Part shown: positions 26,472-36,351 of the stretch, piece by piece | Layout: the number at the start of each line of letters is the position of its first letter | How positions within the stretch are numbered: the stretch's first letter is position 1 | Assembly: GCA_007135115.1 (NCBI GenBank) | Contig: SLJN01000395.1 | Location: 1 to 38,038, forward strand | Length of the DNA stretch: 38,038 nt | Direction: 5' to 3' | From: Balneolales bacterium | Lineage (GTDB): Bacteria; Bacteroidota; Rhodothermia; Balneolales; Natronogracilivirgulaceae | The notes under the pieces: model-generated | What the model was told of the DNA's origin: nothing | Seen by the model: the letters and a program-made list of their open reading frames with translations, nothing else | The model's database searches: none | Program-made: the position numbers and the translations under genes

Positions 26472-29400
26472 TCACATATTTCTGCGATACTGCCCGCCCA
26501 CTTCGTAGAGCGCCCGGGATATTTCACCCAATGAGCATCGCTTCACGGTTTCCATCAGCTCTTCGAAAACATTTTCACCGGTGCGAGCTGCTTTTTGCAG
26601 ACGTTTGAGTGCTTCTTCCGATTCGCCGGAATTGATCTTCTTAAAATATTCAAGCTGATCGATCTGCTGTTTTTTCTCCTGCTCTGTACTTCGGATAAGC
26701 TCTACTTCAGCCGTTTCTTCTTCCTGACCTTCCGGCGGCAGGTAGGTGTTGACACCAATGACCGGAAGTTCTCCATTATGTTTCAGCGTCTCATAGTACA
26801 GACTTTCTTCCTGAATTTTTCCCCGCTGATACATGGTTTCCATCGCGCCAAGTACGCCACCACGTTCGGTAAGACGATCAAACTCCGTAAGGATGGCTTC
26901 TTCAACAAGATCCGTGAGTTCTTCAATAATAAAGGAACCCTGCAACGGATTTTCGTTCTTCGCCAGTCCCAACTCTTTGTTGATAATCATCTGGATAGCA
27001 ACCGCGCGGCGCACCGATTCTTCGGTTGGTGTGGTGATGGCTTCATCATAGGCATTCGTGTGCAACGAATTACAGTTGTCATATACCGCCATCAAAGCCT
27101 GCAGTGTGGTGCGGATGTCATTGAACTGAATTTCCTGAGCGTGCAACGAGCGCCCGCTGGTCTGGATGTGGTACTTCAGCTTTTGAGAGCGATCGTTAGC
27201 CTCATACAGGTTTTTCATCGCGATCGCCCAAATGCGACGAGCTACGCGTCCGATGACAGCGTATTCCGGATCCAGACCGTTGCTGAAAAAGAAAGAGAGA
27301 TTGTGCGCGAAATCATCAATATCGAGTCCGCGGGAGAGATAGTGCTCCACATAGGTAAATCCGTTGGCGAGCGTAAAAGCAGCCTGGGTGATCGGATTGG
27401 CTCCGGCCTCGGCAATGTGATAGCCTGAAATGGACACCGAATAATAGTTGCGCACTTTGTTCAGGGTAAAGTAGCGCTGGATATCCCCCATCATGCGCAA
27501 CGCGAATTCGGTGGAGAAGATGCAGGTGTTCTGCGCCTGATCTTCTTTCAAAATATCGGCTTGTACCGTGCCTCTGACCACCTGAATTGCTGAGGCTTTG
27601 ATTTTCTCATACGTTTCGGGGTCAACCAGCTGATCGCCTGGAATGCCGAGAAGCCCTAATCCAAAGCCTTCACTGGAGCGAGGCATATCTCCGTTGTAGG
27701 CAGGCTGTTCCACTCCCCGCTCTTTGAACCAGGATTGGATGGTATTTTGAGCCTCTTCCCACTTCCCTTGTTCTTTCAGGTACCGCTCCACTTCCTGATC
27801 AATTGCCGTGTTCATAAACATGGCCAGGATCATCGGAGCCGGCCCGTTGATCGTCATAGAAACCGAAGTCGTCGGCTGGGTTAGCTCAAAACCGGAGTAG
27901 AGTTTTTTCATATCATCAAGCGTACAAATACTGACTCCGGAGTTGCCGACCTTTCCGTAAATATCCGGGCGGTGATCGGGGTCTTCGCCATAGAGCGTAA
28001 CCGAATCAAAAGCGGTGGAAAGCCGGGCCGCAGGCATACCTTCACTCAAGTAATGAAACCGTTTGTTGGTTCGCTCCGGCGTACCCTCCCCGGCAAACAT
28101 TCGTGTAGGATCCTCACCTTCCCGCTTGAAGGGATAGACGCCACCGGTGTAGGGAAAATATCCGGGCAGGTTTTCTTTGAGCGCAAATTTGAGCCGTTCG
28201 CCATAATCTTTAAATCCCGGCAGCGCTACTCTCGGAATCTGCGTCCCGCTCAGGGATTCTTTAAATAATTTATTGCGGATGGTTTTATCCCGGATCTGAA
28301 CTTCAAACACTTCCTGCCGGTACTCTTCGGATCGCTGCTCCCAATTATCCAGAATATCCAGACTGCGGGGATCAAGCTTGGCCCGCCAGTGATCGCGCAT
28401 CTCTTCCAGGCGGGATTTCATGGCGTCCTTATCTTCCGGATTCCATTTTTCAATTTGGGTGAGTGTGCCCTCAACCTGACTCAATTTCGCCGCAATTTCA
28501 CTTTGTTCCTCCACCCAATCGTGATAGGTGTGAACGCTTTCGGTGATTTCCGATAGATACCGGACCCTTTTGGGAGGAATAATCGCCTGATGTTGTAAGT
28601 CTTCCACCGGCTCAGGGTTTGTGTAAATGGCGGTCTCCCATTTCACGCCGTAATCATCACGAACGCGATCAATCATGGCTTTAAATAGCCGGTTCACGCC
28701 TTCGTCATTAAACTGAGCAGCAATCGTCGGGTATACCGGAAGCTCACGATCTTCGGTATGCCACAACCCCTGGTTGCGTTTGTACTGTTTTCGGATATCC
28801 CGGAGCGCATCCAGCGAGCCTTTTTTCTCGAATTTGTTGAGCACGATAAAATCAGCCAGATCCAGCATATTAATTTTTTCGAGCTGAGTTGCCGCTCCGT
28901 ACTCGCTGGTCATGACGTATCCGGATACATCAACCAAATCCACAATTTCAGAATCACTCTGGCCGATACCGCTTGTTTCCACGATGATGAGGTCAAACCC
29001 GGCAGCTTTGCACAGCTCAATGGCCCCGCGAACGGAATCGCTTATCGTCCGGTCGGATTCACGAGTGGCCATGCTGCGCATATAGACTCTGGGATGATAG
29101 ACACTGTTCATCCGAATGCGATCTCCCAACAGCGCTCCGCCTGTACGTCTGCGGGTTGGGTCGATACTGATAATCGCCAGGTTCAGATCCTCAAATTCAA
29201 TCAGAAATCGCCGGATCAGTTCATCGGTAAGGGAGCTTTTCCCGGCACCGCCGGTTCCGGTCAGCCCCAGCAAAGGGATCTGCTTACCGTTTTGCCGACC
29301 TATGATTTCACCACTTTTTTTATCAATAACCGAGCCCTCTTCATATTGGAGAAGATCATCCCTTTCATTTTCGAGTGCCGAAATACAGCGGCCAAGCACT

Positions 29401-29930
29401 TTTTTATCGCGATTGCGGATGGCTTCAGTATCAACCTTACAATATTGAGAGGGATCAAAGTCACACTGCTCCATCATATGGTTGATCATCCCCTGCAAGC
29501 CCATGGTACGGCCATCTTCCACGGAAAAAATCCGGGTTACGCCATAATCATGCAGCTCTTTGATTTCGCGTTCCACGATAACACCACCGCCGCCGCCAAA
29601 AACTTTGATATGAGCCGCATCGCGCTCTTTGAGCAGATCAACCATGTACTTAAAATATTCCACATGGCCACCCTGATATGAGCTTATCGCAATGCCCTGA
29701 ACATCCTCCTGAATGGCACAATCCACAATCTCATTGACCGAGCGGTTATGCCCGAGATGAATAACCTCCGCGCCGCTGCTTTGCAGAATCCGCCGCATGA
29801 TATTGATACTGGCATCATGCCCGTCGAAAAGACTGGCAGCCGTTACAAATCGCACGGGATGTTCGGGTTGATAGGTTTCGTTGGATGGCTTCGGAGTAGA
29901 TTTAGCGGCCGTAGATGTAGCTTCACTCAT
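26472..29930 (-). CDS. icmF: Fused isobutyryl-CoA mutase IcmF (B12-binding, G-protein chaperone and mutase domains)
   Basis: A 1152-residue fusion with the IcmF domain order. First comes a B12-binding domain (about 25-150, with [15 protein letters not shown] and [10 protein letters not shown]; lower-ligand His38). Next is a MeaB/MeaI-like GTPase (about 215-430; P-loop GTGGAGKS at 225-232, [30 protein letters not shown]). A linker leads to the acyl-CoA mutase barrel (about 560-1110). Substrate-site residues match IcmF rather than methylmalonyl-CoA mutase: PFKREGEDP (Phe about 601) where MCM has Tyr, and [11 protein letters not shown] (Gln about 800) where MCM has Arg. It interconverts isobutyryl-CoA and n-butyryl-CoA with adenosylcobalamin, and the GTPase loads or protects the cofactor. 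It likely serves branched-chain amino acid or fatty acid carbon flow. It is monocistronic as far as can be seen. Confidence 0.95.
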   Translation of the reverse strand: MSEATSTAAKSTPKPSNETYQPEHPVRFVTAASLFDGHDASINIMRRILQSSGAEVIHLGHNRSVNEIVDCAIQEDVQGIAISSYQGGHVEYFKYMVDLLKERDAAHIKVFGGGGGVIVEREIKELHDYGVTRIFSVEDGRTMGLQGMINHMMEQCDFDPSQYCKVDTEAIRNRDKKVLGRCISALENERDDLLQYEEGSVIDKKSGEIIGRQNGKQIPLLGLTGTGGAGKSSLTDELIRRFLIEFEDLNLAIISIDPTRRRTGGALLGDRIRMNSVYHPRVYMRSMATRESDRTISDSVRGAIELCKAAGFDLIIVETSGIGQSDSEIVDLVDVSGYVMTSEYGAATQLEKINMLDLADFIVLNKFEKKGSLDALRDIRKQYKRNQGLWHTEDRELPVYPTIAAQFNDEGVNRLFKAMIDRVRDDYGVKWETAIYTNPEPVEDLQHQAIIPPKRVRYLSEITESVHTYHDWVEEQSEIAAKLSQVEGTLTQIEKWNPEDKDAMKSRLEEMRDHWRAKLDPRSLDILDNWEQRSEEYRQEVFEVQIRDKTIRNKLFKESLSGTQIPRVALPGFKDYGERLKFALKENLPGYFPYTGGVYPFKREGEDPTRMFAGEGTPERTNKRFHYLSEGMPAARLSTAFDSVTLYGEDPDHRPDIYGKVGNSGVSICTLDDMKKLYSGFELTQPTTSVSMTINGPAPMILAMFMNTAIDQEVERYLKEQGKWEEAQNTIQSWFKERGVEQPAYNGDMPRSSEGFGLGLLGIPGDQLVDPETYEKIKASAIQVVRGTVQADILKEDQAQNTCIFSTEFALRMMGDIQRYFTLNKVRNYYSVSISGYHIAEAGANPITQAAFTLANGFTYVEHYLSRGLDIDDFAHNLSFFFSNGLDPEYAVIGRVARRIWAIAMKNLYEANDRSQKLKYHIQTSGRSLHAQEIQFNDIRTTLQALMAVYDNCNSLHTNAYDEAITTPTEESVRRAVAIQMIINKELGLAKNENPLQGSFIIEELTDLVEEAILTEFDRLTERGGVLGAMETMYQRGKIQEESLYYETLKHNGELPVIGVNTYLPPEGQEEETAEVELIRSTEQEKKQQIDQLEYFKKINSGESEEALKRLQKAARTGENVFEELMETVKRCSLGEISRALYEVGGQYRRNM

Positions 29931-30129
29931 AATTGATCTATTTTGAATAAAAAAGCGCTTTCAATATTAATAATTTCTTTACTGTAATGATAATTCCCTG
30001 AGGGACCCAATACAGTTACATGCCTTATGGACGCGCAAATTTAGCAATTCCGCCGGAAATTTAAACCTTCATTTTCGGTTTCCGTACCCGCCCGGCTTTT
30101 CGGAGTGGATTCATTCTTCAACGTGAACG

Positions 30130-31839
30130 TTACATTTCGTCCAAATCCTCAGGAATCTCTTCTTCCGCCGGTTCCTCTTCAGGTTCAGGGTCTTCGATAT
30201 CGTCGGGTGGAGTGTCAAATTCTATATAGACCTGACCGGTAAACCCGCTTTCTACCGGTACATCCATCTGAACAAAGAACGGTTCGGGAGCTTCAAACGG
30301 ATCTACGGTGCCCGGATTCCAGCGGCCATCGCGGTTTTTATCCTCGAAGACTATCACACGATAATTTCCGGGGGGAAGCTCTTCAAGGAGTTTGGTATCG
30401 TGAAAACCACCACGTTTGATCCTTCTGTCTTCTTCATTGTAAAGCTCATAATAATGAACGGCATCCTCGGAAGAAGGTTCTTCTACGACGAGTTCGATTT
30501 CGCCGAAATCATCTTCAAACCAGATGGTCTGGGATACATCCCGGTGGGACATGGTTCCCGGATTCCAAATACGGAAGGTGTAGTCCTGACCATCATCCCA
30601 GATGCTATCCGGATAAATGTAAAATTGATTATCCCGGATTTCGGTGTGTTCCCAATCTTTGATTGTTGTGTCTGTGACAATTACCTGTAGAGAGTCCCGA
30701 ATGACATCGTCATCAATAAGATCGGCGTAGCGGAATCGCAGGGGTTCGGATTCGCGGATGCCAAACTCGGTGTCGTGGCGGATTAAGCGCTGAAGCGTGG
30801 TATCAGCTTCGTCGGAACCGCTGAACGGGTCGGTAGCATAAACGGCTTCATTGCCCTCTTCATCAAAAATATGGCGCATGTCGAGAAGATATTCGAGATC
30901 GGAATCGAGCGGTTCTTCGCTTCGGGCAAAAAGTACGTTCCGGTTACCCGGTTCTATATAGAGCGGCAAAGCATCATGCAAAGGTTCACCTTCAACATCG
31001 GTTACTTTGACTTCGCTGGTATCGCTGATTTCAATATTTTCATCAAACCGCATGCGCAATCTTTGCGGATTGTACATGCCCACACCAATCAGTTCCGGCG
31101 GAATGGAATCGACCTGCATGATGTGGAGGGTACCGAGATTTTTTTCTTCATCGGCATCAAGGTCCACAAATTCTTCGGAAAACGGCTGCGCAGCTTCCTG
31201 TGGCGGATCCCACCTGCGATTGCGATTGCGGTCATCAACCCAGAAAGCTTTGTACCTTCCCTCTCTTAGATACTCAAAGTTAATTTTTCCATCTTCATCA
31301 GCATCTGCAATGTAATCTGCCGTGCGGTCCAGGTCGTAGGGGACGCGATACAGTAGCACCCGGGCATGTTCTTTTCCAATACCCTCTCTGCCGTCAATCA
31401 CGTAGCCGGTAAGTTTGCCTTCATCGATTTCCGGACCGGTACTAACTGCAAGGTTAAAAGAGTTTTGCAGTGGGTTGTTATTCATGTCGGTGAGATCGGT
31501 GTTCAGGTTGAATATAATCGTGGTGGTATCCGGAAGGTCGGTAAGCAGCTCAACCGTTGCCGTTCGCCGGCTCCAGCTGATCTCGTAGTCTATATCCAAC
31601 TCAGGCTGGATCGAAAAAGCCTGCTCGAAAGAACTGCGATCCACCCAATTCTCAAATTCAAACACGATGGTGTTGTCATCAAAATTTACGGTACCGTCTT
31701 CCGGCTGGGTTTTGGCGATTACGGGTCCGGTACGATCCGGCTCTCCACCTGAAGGTTGTGTTGGTGTTGCACAATGGACGAATATGAAGGCAACGGCGGT
31801 TACCCAAAAAAGATGAAAGAAGAATTTACAGGGTTTCAA
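30130..31839 (-). CDS. Ig-like-domain (Big_5/SbsA-type) lipoprotein
   Basis: A 569-residue exported lipoprotein with lipobox FVHC (Cys23) followed by ATPTQPSGGEPDRTGPVI, a start seen often in Bacteroidota proteins with an SbsA-type Ig-like domain. Residues about 38-135 form that domain (VIAKTQPEDGTVNFDDNTIV, LTDLPDTTTIIFNLNTDLTD). Later parts contain prealbumin-like beta units, including two 'DKNRDGRWNP'-type loops (DDRNRNRRWDPPQEAAQPF near 205 and EDKNRDGRWNPGTVDPFEAP near 515), and an acidic Glu/Pro-rich tail. Probable role is structural or carrier in the outer envelope; the exact function is unknown. It follows the gene at 31850 by 10 bases, so they form an operon. Confidence 0.85.
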   Translation of the reverse strand: MKPCKFFFHLFWVTAVAFIFVHCATPTQPSGGEPDRTGPVIAKTQPEDGTVNFDDNTIVFEFENWVDRSSFEQAFSIQPELDIDYEISWSRRTATVELLTDLPDTTTIIFNLNTDLTDMNNNPLQNSFNLAVSTGPEIDEGKLTGYVIDGREGIGKEHARVLLYRVPYDLDRTADYIADADEDGKINFEYLREGRYKAFWVDDRNRNRRWDPPQEAAQPFSEEFVDLDADEEKNLGTLHIMQVDSIPPELIGVGMYNPQRLRMRFDENIEISDTSEVKVTDVEGEPLHDALPLYIEPGNRNVLFARSEEPLDSDLEYLLDMRHIFDEEGNEAVYATDPFSGSDEADTTLQRLIRHDTEFGIRESEPLRFRYADLIDDDVIRDSLQVIVTDTTIKDWEHTEIRDNQFYIYPDSIWDDGQDYTFRIWNPGTMSHRDVSQTIWFEDDFGEIELVVEEPSSEDAVHYYELYNEEDRRIKRGGFHDTKLLEELPPGNYRVIVFEDKNRDGRWNPGTVDPFEAPEPFFVQMDVPVESGFTGQVYIEFDTPPDDIEDPEPEEEPAEEEIPEDLDEM

Positions 31840-31849
31840 CAGTCCGGAT

Positions 31850-32461
31850 TCAATTACTTCGGGTGTTATACAGCAAGATTACCGTTACGGCAGTGGCACC
31901 GATTAATACAGCGGGCTCGGCGGCGGCTGATATCCACCTCCACCGAGAGGAATCGTTGATATCAGTAAAACGAGTGGCAGCCCAATCTGTTACAAGGTCA
32001 TCTTTATTTCGATAGGAAACGGTATCCGATTGGGCGACGGAATTTCGCAGATTATCCAGAATTACATCATCCCGGTCAACATAATGGATGGAATATTCCA
32101 GCGCGAGCGTACGGGTAGCACTGCGTCTGCTAAACCGGTCGAGGGTAAATACCGGTTCTATTTCCACTTCCAGGACAACCTCGGCGTTATCTCTTGATGA
32201 ATGTAATTTTACTCCGTCATCAAGCAAGCGATCCACAACCCTGCGATGCTGCTCATCGGGCAGATTGCTCCTAAGATACACCCCGGAATACCGACTGGTA
32301 TCAGGCCATGTTTGGGCAAGCTCTTCAGAAAGCGAGTTCAGCAGGAACTCAGCATTATCCGGCGAATCTGCATTTTCTGAAGCAGCTTCTGCGGACATCG
32401 CGAAAACGGAAAACACCCCTGCAAGTGCAATCACCAAATATGTTAGAATGTTTTTGGACAT
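31850..32461 (-). CDS. Exported protein of unknown function
   Basis: A 203-residue protein with a signal peptide (ILTYLVIALAGVFSVFAMSAEA, probable cleavage after AEA near 26), a mixed alpha/beta domain (VYLRSNLPDEQHRRVVDRLL, EVVLEVEIEPVFTLDR, LALEYSIHYVDRDDVI), and a C-terminal hydrophobic segment (PAVLIGATAVTVILLY) that could be a membrane anchor. The middle region has the feel of a LptE- or TolB-like periplasmic module, but no family is recognised. It is first in a two-gene operon with the Ig-like lipoprotein, which points to an envelope role. It is divergent from pncB. Confidence 0.7.
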   Translation of the reverse strand: MSKNILTYLVIALAGVFSVFAMSAEAASENADSPDNAEFLLNSLSEELAQTWPDTSRYSGVYLRSNLPDEQHRRVVDRLLDDGVKLHSSRDNAEVVLEVEIEPVFTLDRFSRRSATRTLALEYSIHYVDRDDVILDNLRNSVAQSDTVSYRNKDDLVTDWAATRFTDINDSSRWRWISAAAEPAVLIGATAVTVILLYNTRSN

Positions 32462-32537
32462 ATCGGTAAAATAGAAATGGTTTCAGAGTAAATGAAATTA
32501 TGGATAAACTGGTTGACCATCATTAAGAACCGGTTGT

Positions 32538-32577
32538 TGAATCGTAGGGACGCAATGCATTGCGTCCCTACGATTCA
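32538..32577. repeat. Perfect 40-bp palindrome (REP-like element)
   Basis: Each 20-base arm reads TGAATCGTAGGGACGCAATG from the outside to the centre, with no mismatch and no loop; symmetry ends abruptly outside 32538-32577. It lies between divergently transcribed genes, so it cannot be a terminator for either. Its GTAGGGACGCAATGCATTGC core is of the REP type that is commonly dispersed by RAYT (Y1) transposases (family knowledge); no transposase is nearby. Confidence 0.8.
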
Positions 32578-32747
32578 TTGGTAGCCAATTACCCAAATTT
32601 TCTTAATCTAATGATTTACCTTTAATACCTGTTGCTTCCAAATGGCATGATGAGTTTTCTTACAGACCCTATTTAGAATTTGTAATTTGATCCGGTTCAA
32701 GTTGTGTGAGAAACTCATAGAAAACTGTTACTGAGTTACCGAATTCA

Positions 32748-34148
32748 ATGAAATATATTCCCCATTTACCGCTTTATACTGACCTTTACCAAATTACTAT
32801 GGCCAGCGGTTACTGGCAAACCGGTAAAGCTGACGACCACGCGGTTTTCAACTATTTTTTCCGCGACTTCCCTTTTGGTAGCGGTTACGTCGTCTTTGCC
32901 GGGTTACATGATTTTTTATATGTACTCAATCATTATCGATTTGATGAGGCCTCGCTGGATTACCTTCAAGGGCGTGGCTTTCCAAAGGAATTTATTACTT
33001 ACCTGCAGCAACTTAAGCTTTCCGTTGAAGTAGAATCGGTTCCTGAAGGGAGTGTGGTATTTCCCGGAACCCCTTTGGTTTCGGTTTCCGGACCTTTACT
33101 GCAATGCCAGTTATTGGAGACAGTACTGCTTAATCAGATTAATTTTCAATCGCTGATTGCAACAAAGGCGGCGCGTATAAAGCAGTCCGCCGGTAATAAA
33201 GCCGTAATGGATTTCGGGTTGCGAAGAGCTCAGGGTTTAGGCGGGCTGCAAGCAAGCCGGGCAGCTTTTATTGGTGGAATTGATTCCACATCCAATGTGT
33301 GGGCGTCAAAGGAGTATGATATCCCGGCAAGCGGTACGGTAGCCCACTCCTGGGTGCAAAGTTTTGATTCCGAACTGGAAGCTTTTCGGGTTTATGCCCG
33401 GCACAATCCGGACACGACCACTTTGCTCATTGATACTTATGATACACTAAACTCCGGCCTGCCCAATGCGATAACCGTCGCAAAAGAGCTGGAAGAAAAG
33501 GGGCATCGGTTGGTCGCCGTACGGCTGGACAGCGGAGACCCGGTGAAATTATCAAAGAAGGTCCGCCAGGTTCTGGATGAAGCGGGTCTGGATTATGTCA
33601 AAATCGCACTATCCGACCAGCTTGATGAATACAGCATTGAAGAGCTGCTGCAAAATGGAGCACCCATTGATTTGTTCGGCGTCGGTACTCGCCTGGTAAC
33701 CGGAAATGAAACTCCGGCGCTGGATGGTGTTTTCAAAATCAGCGAAATTGCGGGTCACCCGACGGCAAAGCGTACCGATAATCCCAGAAAACAAAGCCTT
33801 CCGGGCCATAAAAGTATCATCCGGTTATTTGATGATCAGGGGTTCATGAAAGGTGACATCATCTGCCTGCAGGATGAAGTTGAACAGCTCAATTCCAACC
33901 GCATCTCCCCCGCTGACTTGCATTCTGATCTCCCGGACTTCGACACTTTTAGCATTCTTCCGGAACAAGTTCGCTATTCGGGTGATTTAAACGATATCAC
34001 CAATCCTCACGCATCCCGCAAATTTGCCTTACAACAGCTTAAGCAATTGCCCGAGGGATTAAAACGATTGAAAAATCCGGATCGTTACCCAATATGGACA
34101 AGTGAGGGTGTTAATCAACTGAAATCAAAAGTGCGCCAATTATCATGA
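32748..34148 (+). CDS. pncB: Nicotinate phosphoribosyltransferase PncB
   Basis: A 466-residue enzyme that converts nicotinate, PRPP and ATP to nicotinate mononucleotide, the entry step of the Preiss-Handler NAD salvage route. Family segments seen: LYTDLYQITMASGYW at the N terminus, FGSGYVVFAGL, ATKAARIKQSAG, MDFGLRRAQG, and GTVAHSW with the conserved His (about 200) that is phosphorylated in the family. VRLDSGDPVKLSKKVR and FGVGTRLVTG at the phosphate/PRPP site are also present. The last ATGA is shared with the start of pncA, so the two are co-translated and act in sequence. No strong Shine-Dalgarno is seen. Confidence 0.96.
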   Translation: MKYIPHLPLYTDLYQITMASGYWQTGKADDHAVFNYFFRDFPFGSGYVVFAGLHDFLYVLNHYRFDEASLDYLQGRGFPKEFITYLQQLKLSVEVESVPEGSVVFPGTPLVSVSGPLLQCQLLETVLLNQINFQSLIATKAARIKQSAGNKAVMDFGLRRAQGLGGLQASRAAFIGGIDSTSNVWASKEYDIPASGTVAHSWVQSFDSELEAFRVYARHNPDTTTLLIDTYDTLNSGLPNAITVAKELEEKGHRLVAVRLDSGDPVKLSKKVRQVLDEAGLDYVKIALSDQLDEYSIEELLQNGAPIDLFGVGTRLVTGNETPALDGVFKISEIAGHPTAKRTDNPRKQSLPGHKSIIRLFDDQGFMKGDIICLQDEVEQLNSNRISPADLHSDLPDFDTFSILPEQVRYSGDLNDITNPHASRKFALQQLKQLPEGLKRLKNPDRYPIWTSEGVNQLKSKVRQLS

Positions 34149-34753
34149 GCACCTTAATCGTTGTTGACCTGCAAAATGACTTCTGCCCCGGCGGTGCACT
34201 TGAAGTCCCTGAAGGCGATACCATTGTACCGATCGTAAACAGCCTGATTGATCGCTTTCAAAACGTCATTATTACCCAAGACTGGCATCCGGAAGGTCAT
34301 AAATCATTTGCATCTTCCCACTCGGATAAATCCCCTTATGATACCAAGGAAATGCCCTACGGTACTCAGGTGTTATGGCCCGACCATTGCGTTCAAGGTA
34401 GCAGCGGCGCAGAGTTTCACCCCGATCTCAATACGTTGAAAGCTCAGCTTATCATCCGAAAGGGATTTCGAACGGAGATTGACTCCTATTCGGCTTTTTT
34501 TGAAAATGACCATACCACTTCCACAGGACTACATGGCTTTCTGAAAGATCTTGGTATGCACGATCTGTTTTTTTGCGGATTAGCATTAGACTTCTGCGTG
34601 AAATGGTCCGTTCTCGACGCTCTCAAACTCGGATATAATGCCAATCTCATAACCGACGCCACCCGAGGCATTGATCTGGACGGTTCTGTCGACGCTTCTT
34701 TTGCAGAAATGGAAGAAATGGGAGCTCATTTTATTACTTCTGAAGAAATATAG
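34145..34753 (+). CDS. pncA: Nicotinamidase PncA
   Basis: A 202-residue cysteine hydrolase that deamidates nicotinamide to nicotinate, feeding PncB. The catalytic triad is visible: Asp8 (IVVDLQNDFCPGG), Lys106 (IIRKGF) and Cys151 (GLALDFCVKWSV). Metal ligands fit Asp46 and His48 (TQDWHP) and His81 (WPDHCVQGSSG). It overlaps pncB by four bases. The pair is a compact salvage module that returns the nicotinamide released by NAD-consuming enzymes to the NAD pool. Cytoplasmic; all key residues are intact. Confidence 0.96.
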   Translation: MSTLIVVDLQNDFCPGGALEVPEGDTIVPIVNSLIDRFQNVIITQDWHPEGHKSFASSHSDKSPYDTKEMPYGTQVLWPDHCVQGSSGAEFHPDLNTLKAQLIIRKGFRTEIDSYSAFFENDHTTSTGLHGFLKDLGMHDLFFCGLALDFCVKWSVLDALKLGYNANLITDATRGIDLDGSVDASFAEMEEMGAHFITSEEI

Positions 34754-34757
34754 CCCT

Positions 34758-34800
34758 CTGAAATATATTAGTGGGATTTTTAGAAATTTCAGTATATTTT
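34758..34800 (+). terminator. Weak candidate terminator after pncA
   Basis: CTGAAAT (34758-34764) and ATTTCAG (34786-34792) form a 7-bp AT-rich stem with a long loop, followed by TATATTTT, just past the pncA stop. The stem is weak. Confidence 0.3.
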
Positions 34801-35189
34801 CATGCAATTCTGGTACTATATTCTATCCTATAAAACCATCATTTTTAAAGTTGCATTACCGGAATTTTTAGATCAGAGTTTTTTCTTTACCAGCCATTGG
34901 ATTACAGGAAGGCTTTGCAAAACACAGCTTAACCATCACAACAACATTATTCGGCTGATTTTCATCCGCCGCTCCATTAATTGAGTGCTTCTTGCTGATA
35001 ACCCAGTCAGTATCGGATAGCTGATAAAATCCTATCGACTTTTCTGTATAGCGGATTCCTCCTTACTGCTTATAGCCATTACAATTTTAAGGAAGGATAC
35101 CATCTTGTTGAGATAAGATTGCGCTAACCATGAAGAATCGAGTGCGAACCAGGTTATGACTTAATAGTACTTTATAAAGGATTCTTCTC
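34801..35189. other. Non-coding gap before the FAD oxidoreductase gene
   Basis: About 390 AT-rich bases. Short open frames exist but have no coding character. No repeat or clear promoter hexamers were identified. AAGGA lies about 8 bases before the ATG at 35190. Confidence 0.4.
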
Positions 35190-36323
35190 ATGGCCTCCTC
35201 CATCAATGTTGATATGGCAATTCTCGGAGGTGGAATTGCAGGAACCTGCCTTGGATGGTACTTAAACAGAAAGGGTGCTAAAGTTGCTCTGATTGATAAT
35301 CAATGGGAAGAAAACTCTTCCAGACTTCCGGCAGCCATTGTTAATCCTGTATCAATTCAACAGCCCAATGCCGCTTGGCAAGCTGAGGCCTCTTACAATG
35401 AGTTACTGAGTCTGATCAACTCCATTCAGACAGATCACCCATCCATTCAGACAGATCACCCATTTTTTCACCAAACCGGTATCATTCGTCCGGCACTTGA
35501 TGATACATTATTTGCGAATTTCTGCGAAACTCTTAAATCCTCAGAATGGCCGGATGGATGGTTTTCCTGGCTTGATCAACAAGAATTGATTGAAAGCCTT
35601 CCGCAATCCCGTAACAAGTATGGCGGTATCAATCTTCGCAAAGGAGGCTGGATTAACCTGCCGGAATTCATGGAAAGCATTTACATTAAAATCCGGGAGC
35701 TGGACATACCCATTGTACAGGCCGAAAACTACCGTATTGAAAAAAGCCGGAATTCAGTGCAAATCTTCACAAACGAAGACCACAGTATTTGCTGTAACTA
35801 TTTGATTTTTGCTACCGGGGCTCACCTTAAACGATCCCCGTTGTGGTCTATCCTGCCGATGCATAAGGTGAAAGGGCAAAGCGCTCTGTTTAAAACTGCC
35901 CGACCCGTTAATTTTAAACAGCCCGTAATGGCATTGGGCCACATCATCCCACAAGATTCTCATCTTCTATATGCCGGCGGTACTTATGAACATGCCTATC
36001 AAGATGTACGACCTGATGAGCATGGGACCAAAAAGCTACACACTTTGATAAAAACCCTGTTGCCCGGTATCTCTGATCACATTGCACTTAAAGATCAATG
36101 GGCTGAGATTTCTCTGATAACTCCGAATAACCTGCCATTTTTAGGATCTCACCCTCGCCAGCAGGAGTATTACGTAATCGCCGGGTTTGGAGCCAAAGGG
36201 GCTATTACGACTCCTTACGCAGCTAACATTCTGGCGAATCACCTTATTCATGGCGAACCGATTTCCGATGAACTCAACACCGAACGCTACTGGCAAAAAC
36301 TCCGCAAACTGGGAAAAATTTAG
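35190..36323 (+). CDS. FAD-dependent oxidoreductase (DAO family, MnmC-C/glycine-oxidase-like)
   Basis: A 377-residue flavoprotein. The N-terminal Rossmann motif is clear (ILGGGIAGTCLGWYLNRKGA, Gly 13-18, then Asp36 for the ribose). The segment RLPAAIVNPV matches the 'SxxxxGxxxP' loop of the D-amino acid oxidase family, and the C terminus has WAEISLITPNNLPFLG and YVIAGFGAKGAITTPYAANILAN, the usual second FAD contact. It resembles the FAD domain of MnmC or glycine oxidases, but there is no MnmC methyltransferase half. The substrate is unknown, probably a secondary or primary amine. Residues 78-84 and 85-91 are an exact duplicated heptad (SIQTDHP). Start ATG 35190 has AAGGA upstream. No operon partner is seen; the neighbour converges. 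Confidence 0.85.
   Translation: MASSINVDMAILGGGIAGTCLGWYLNRKGAKVALIDNQWEENSSRLPAAIVNPVSIQQPNAAWQAEASYNELLSLINSIQTDHPSIQTDHPFFHQTGIIRPALDDTLFANFCETLKSSEWPDGWFSWLDQQELIESLPQSRNKYGGINLRKGGWINLPEFMESIYIKIRELDIPIVQAENYRIEKSRNSVQIFTNEDHSICCNYLIFATGAHLKRSPLWSILPMHKVKGQSALFKTARPVNFKQPVMALGHIIPQDSHLLYAGGTYEHAYQDVRPDEHGTKKLHTLIKTLLPGISDHIALKDQWAEISLITPNNLPFLGSHPRQQEYYVIAGFGAKGAITTPYAANILANHLIHGEPISDELNTERYWQKLRKLGKI
35421..35462 (+). repeat. In-frame 21-bp tandem duplication inside the FAD oxidoreductase gene
   Basis: Two identical 21-base units (35421-35441 and 35442-35462) encode SIQTDHP twice. There is no mismatch between the copies, which suggests a recent slippage event. Confidence 0.95.
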
Positions 36324-36351
36324 AGACTAACCGGTAATCGCAATGGCTGAC

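Noticed and set aside
26595-27428. 277-codon open frame on the plus strand opposite icmF
   Set aside because: It is entirely inside the mutase domain in antisense; no signal or motif.
28758-29681. 307-codon open frame on the plus strand opposite icmF
   Set aside because: It is antisense to the conserved GTPase and B12-binding domains of icmF, has no recognisable motif, and its composition is that of a shadow frame.
26472-29930. Methylmalonyl-CoA mutase as the product
   Set aside because: Domain order with an internal GTPase, and the Phe and Gln substrate-site residues, fit IcmF rather than MCM.
32538-32577. Palindrome as an intrinsic terminator
   Set aside because: It lies between two diverging genes and has no T-run on either side.
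34802-34984. 60-codon open frame in the gap after pncA
   Set aside because: It is short, AT-rich, lacks a ribosome site and has no family resemblance; it is treated as non-coding.
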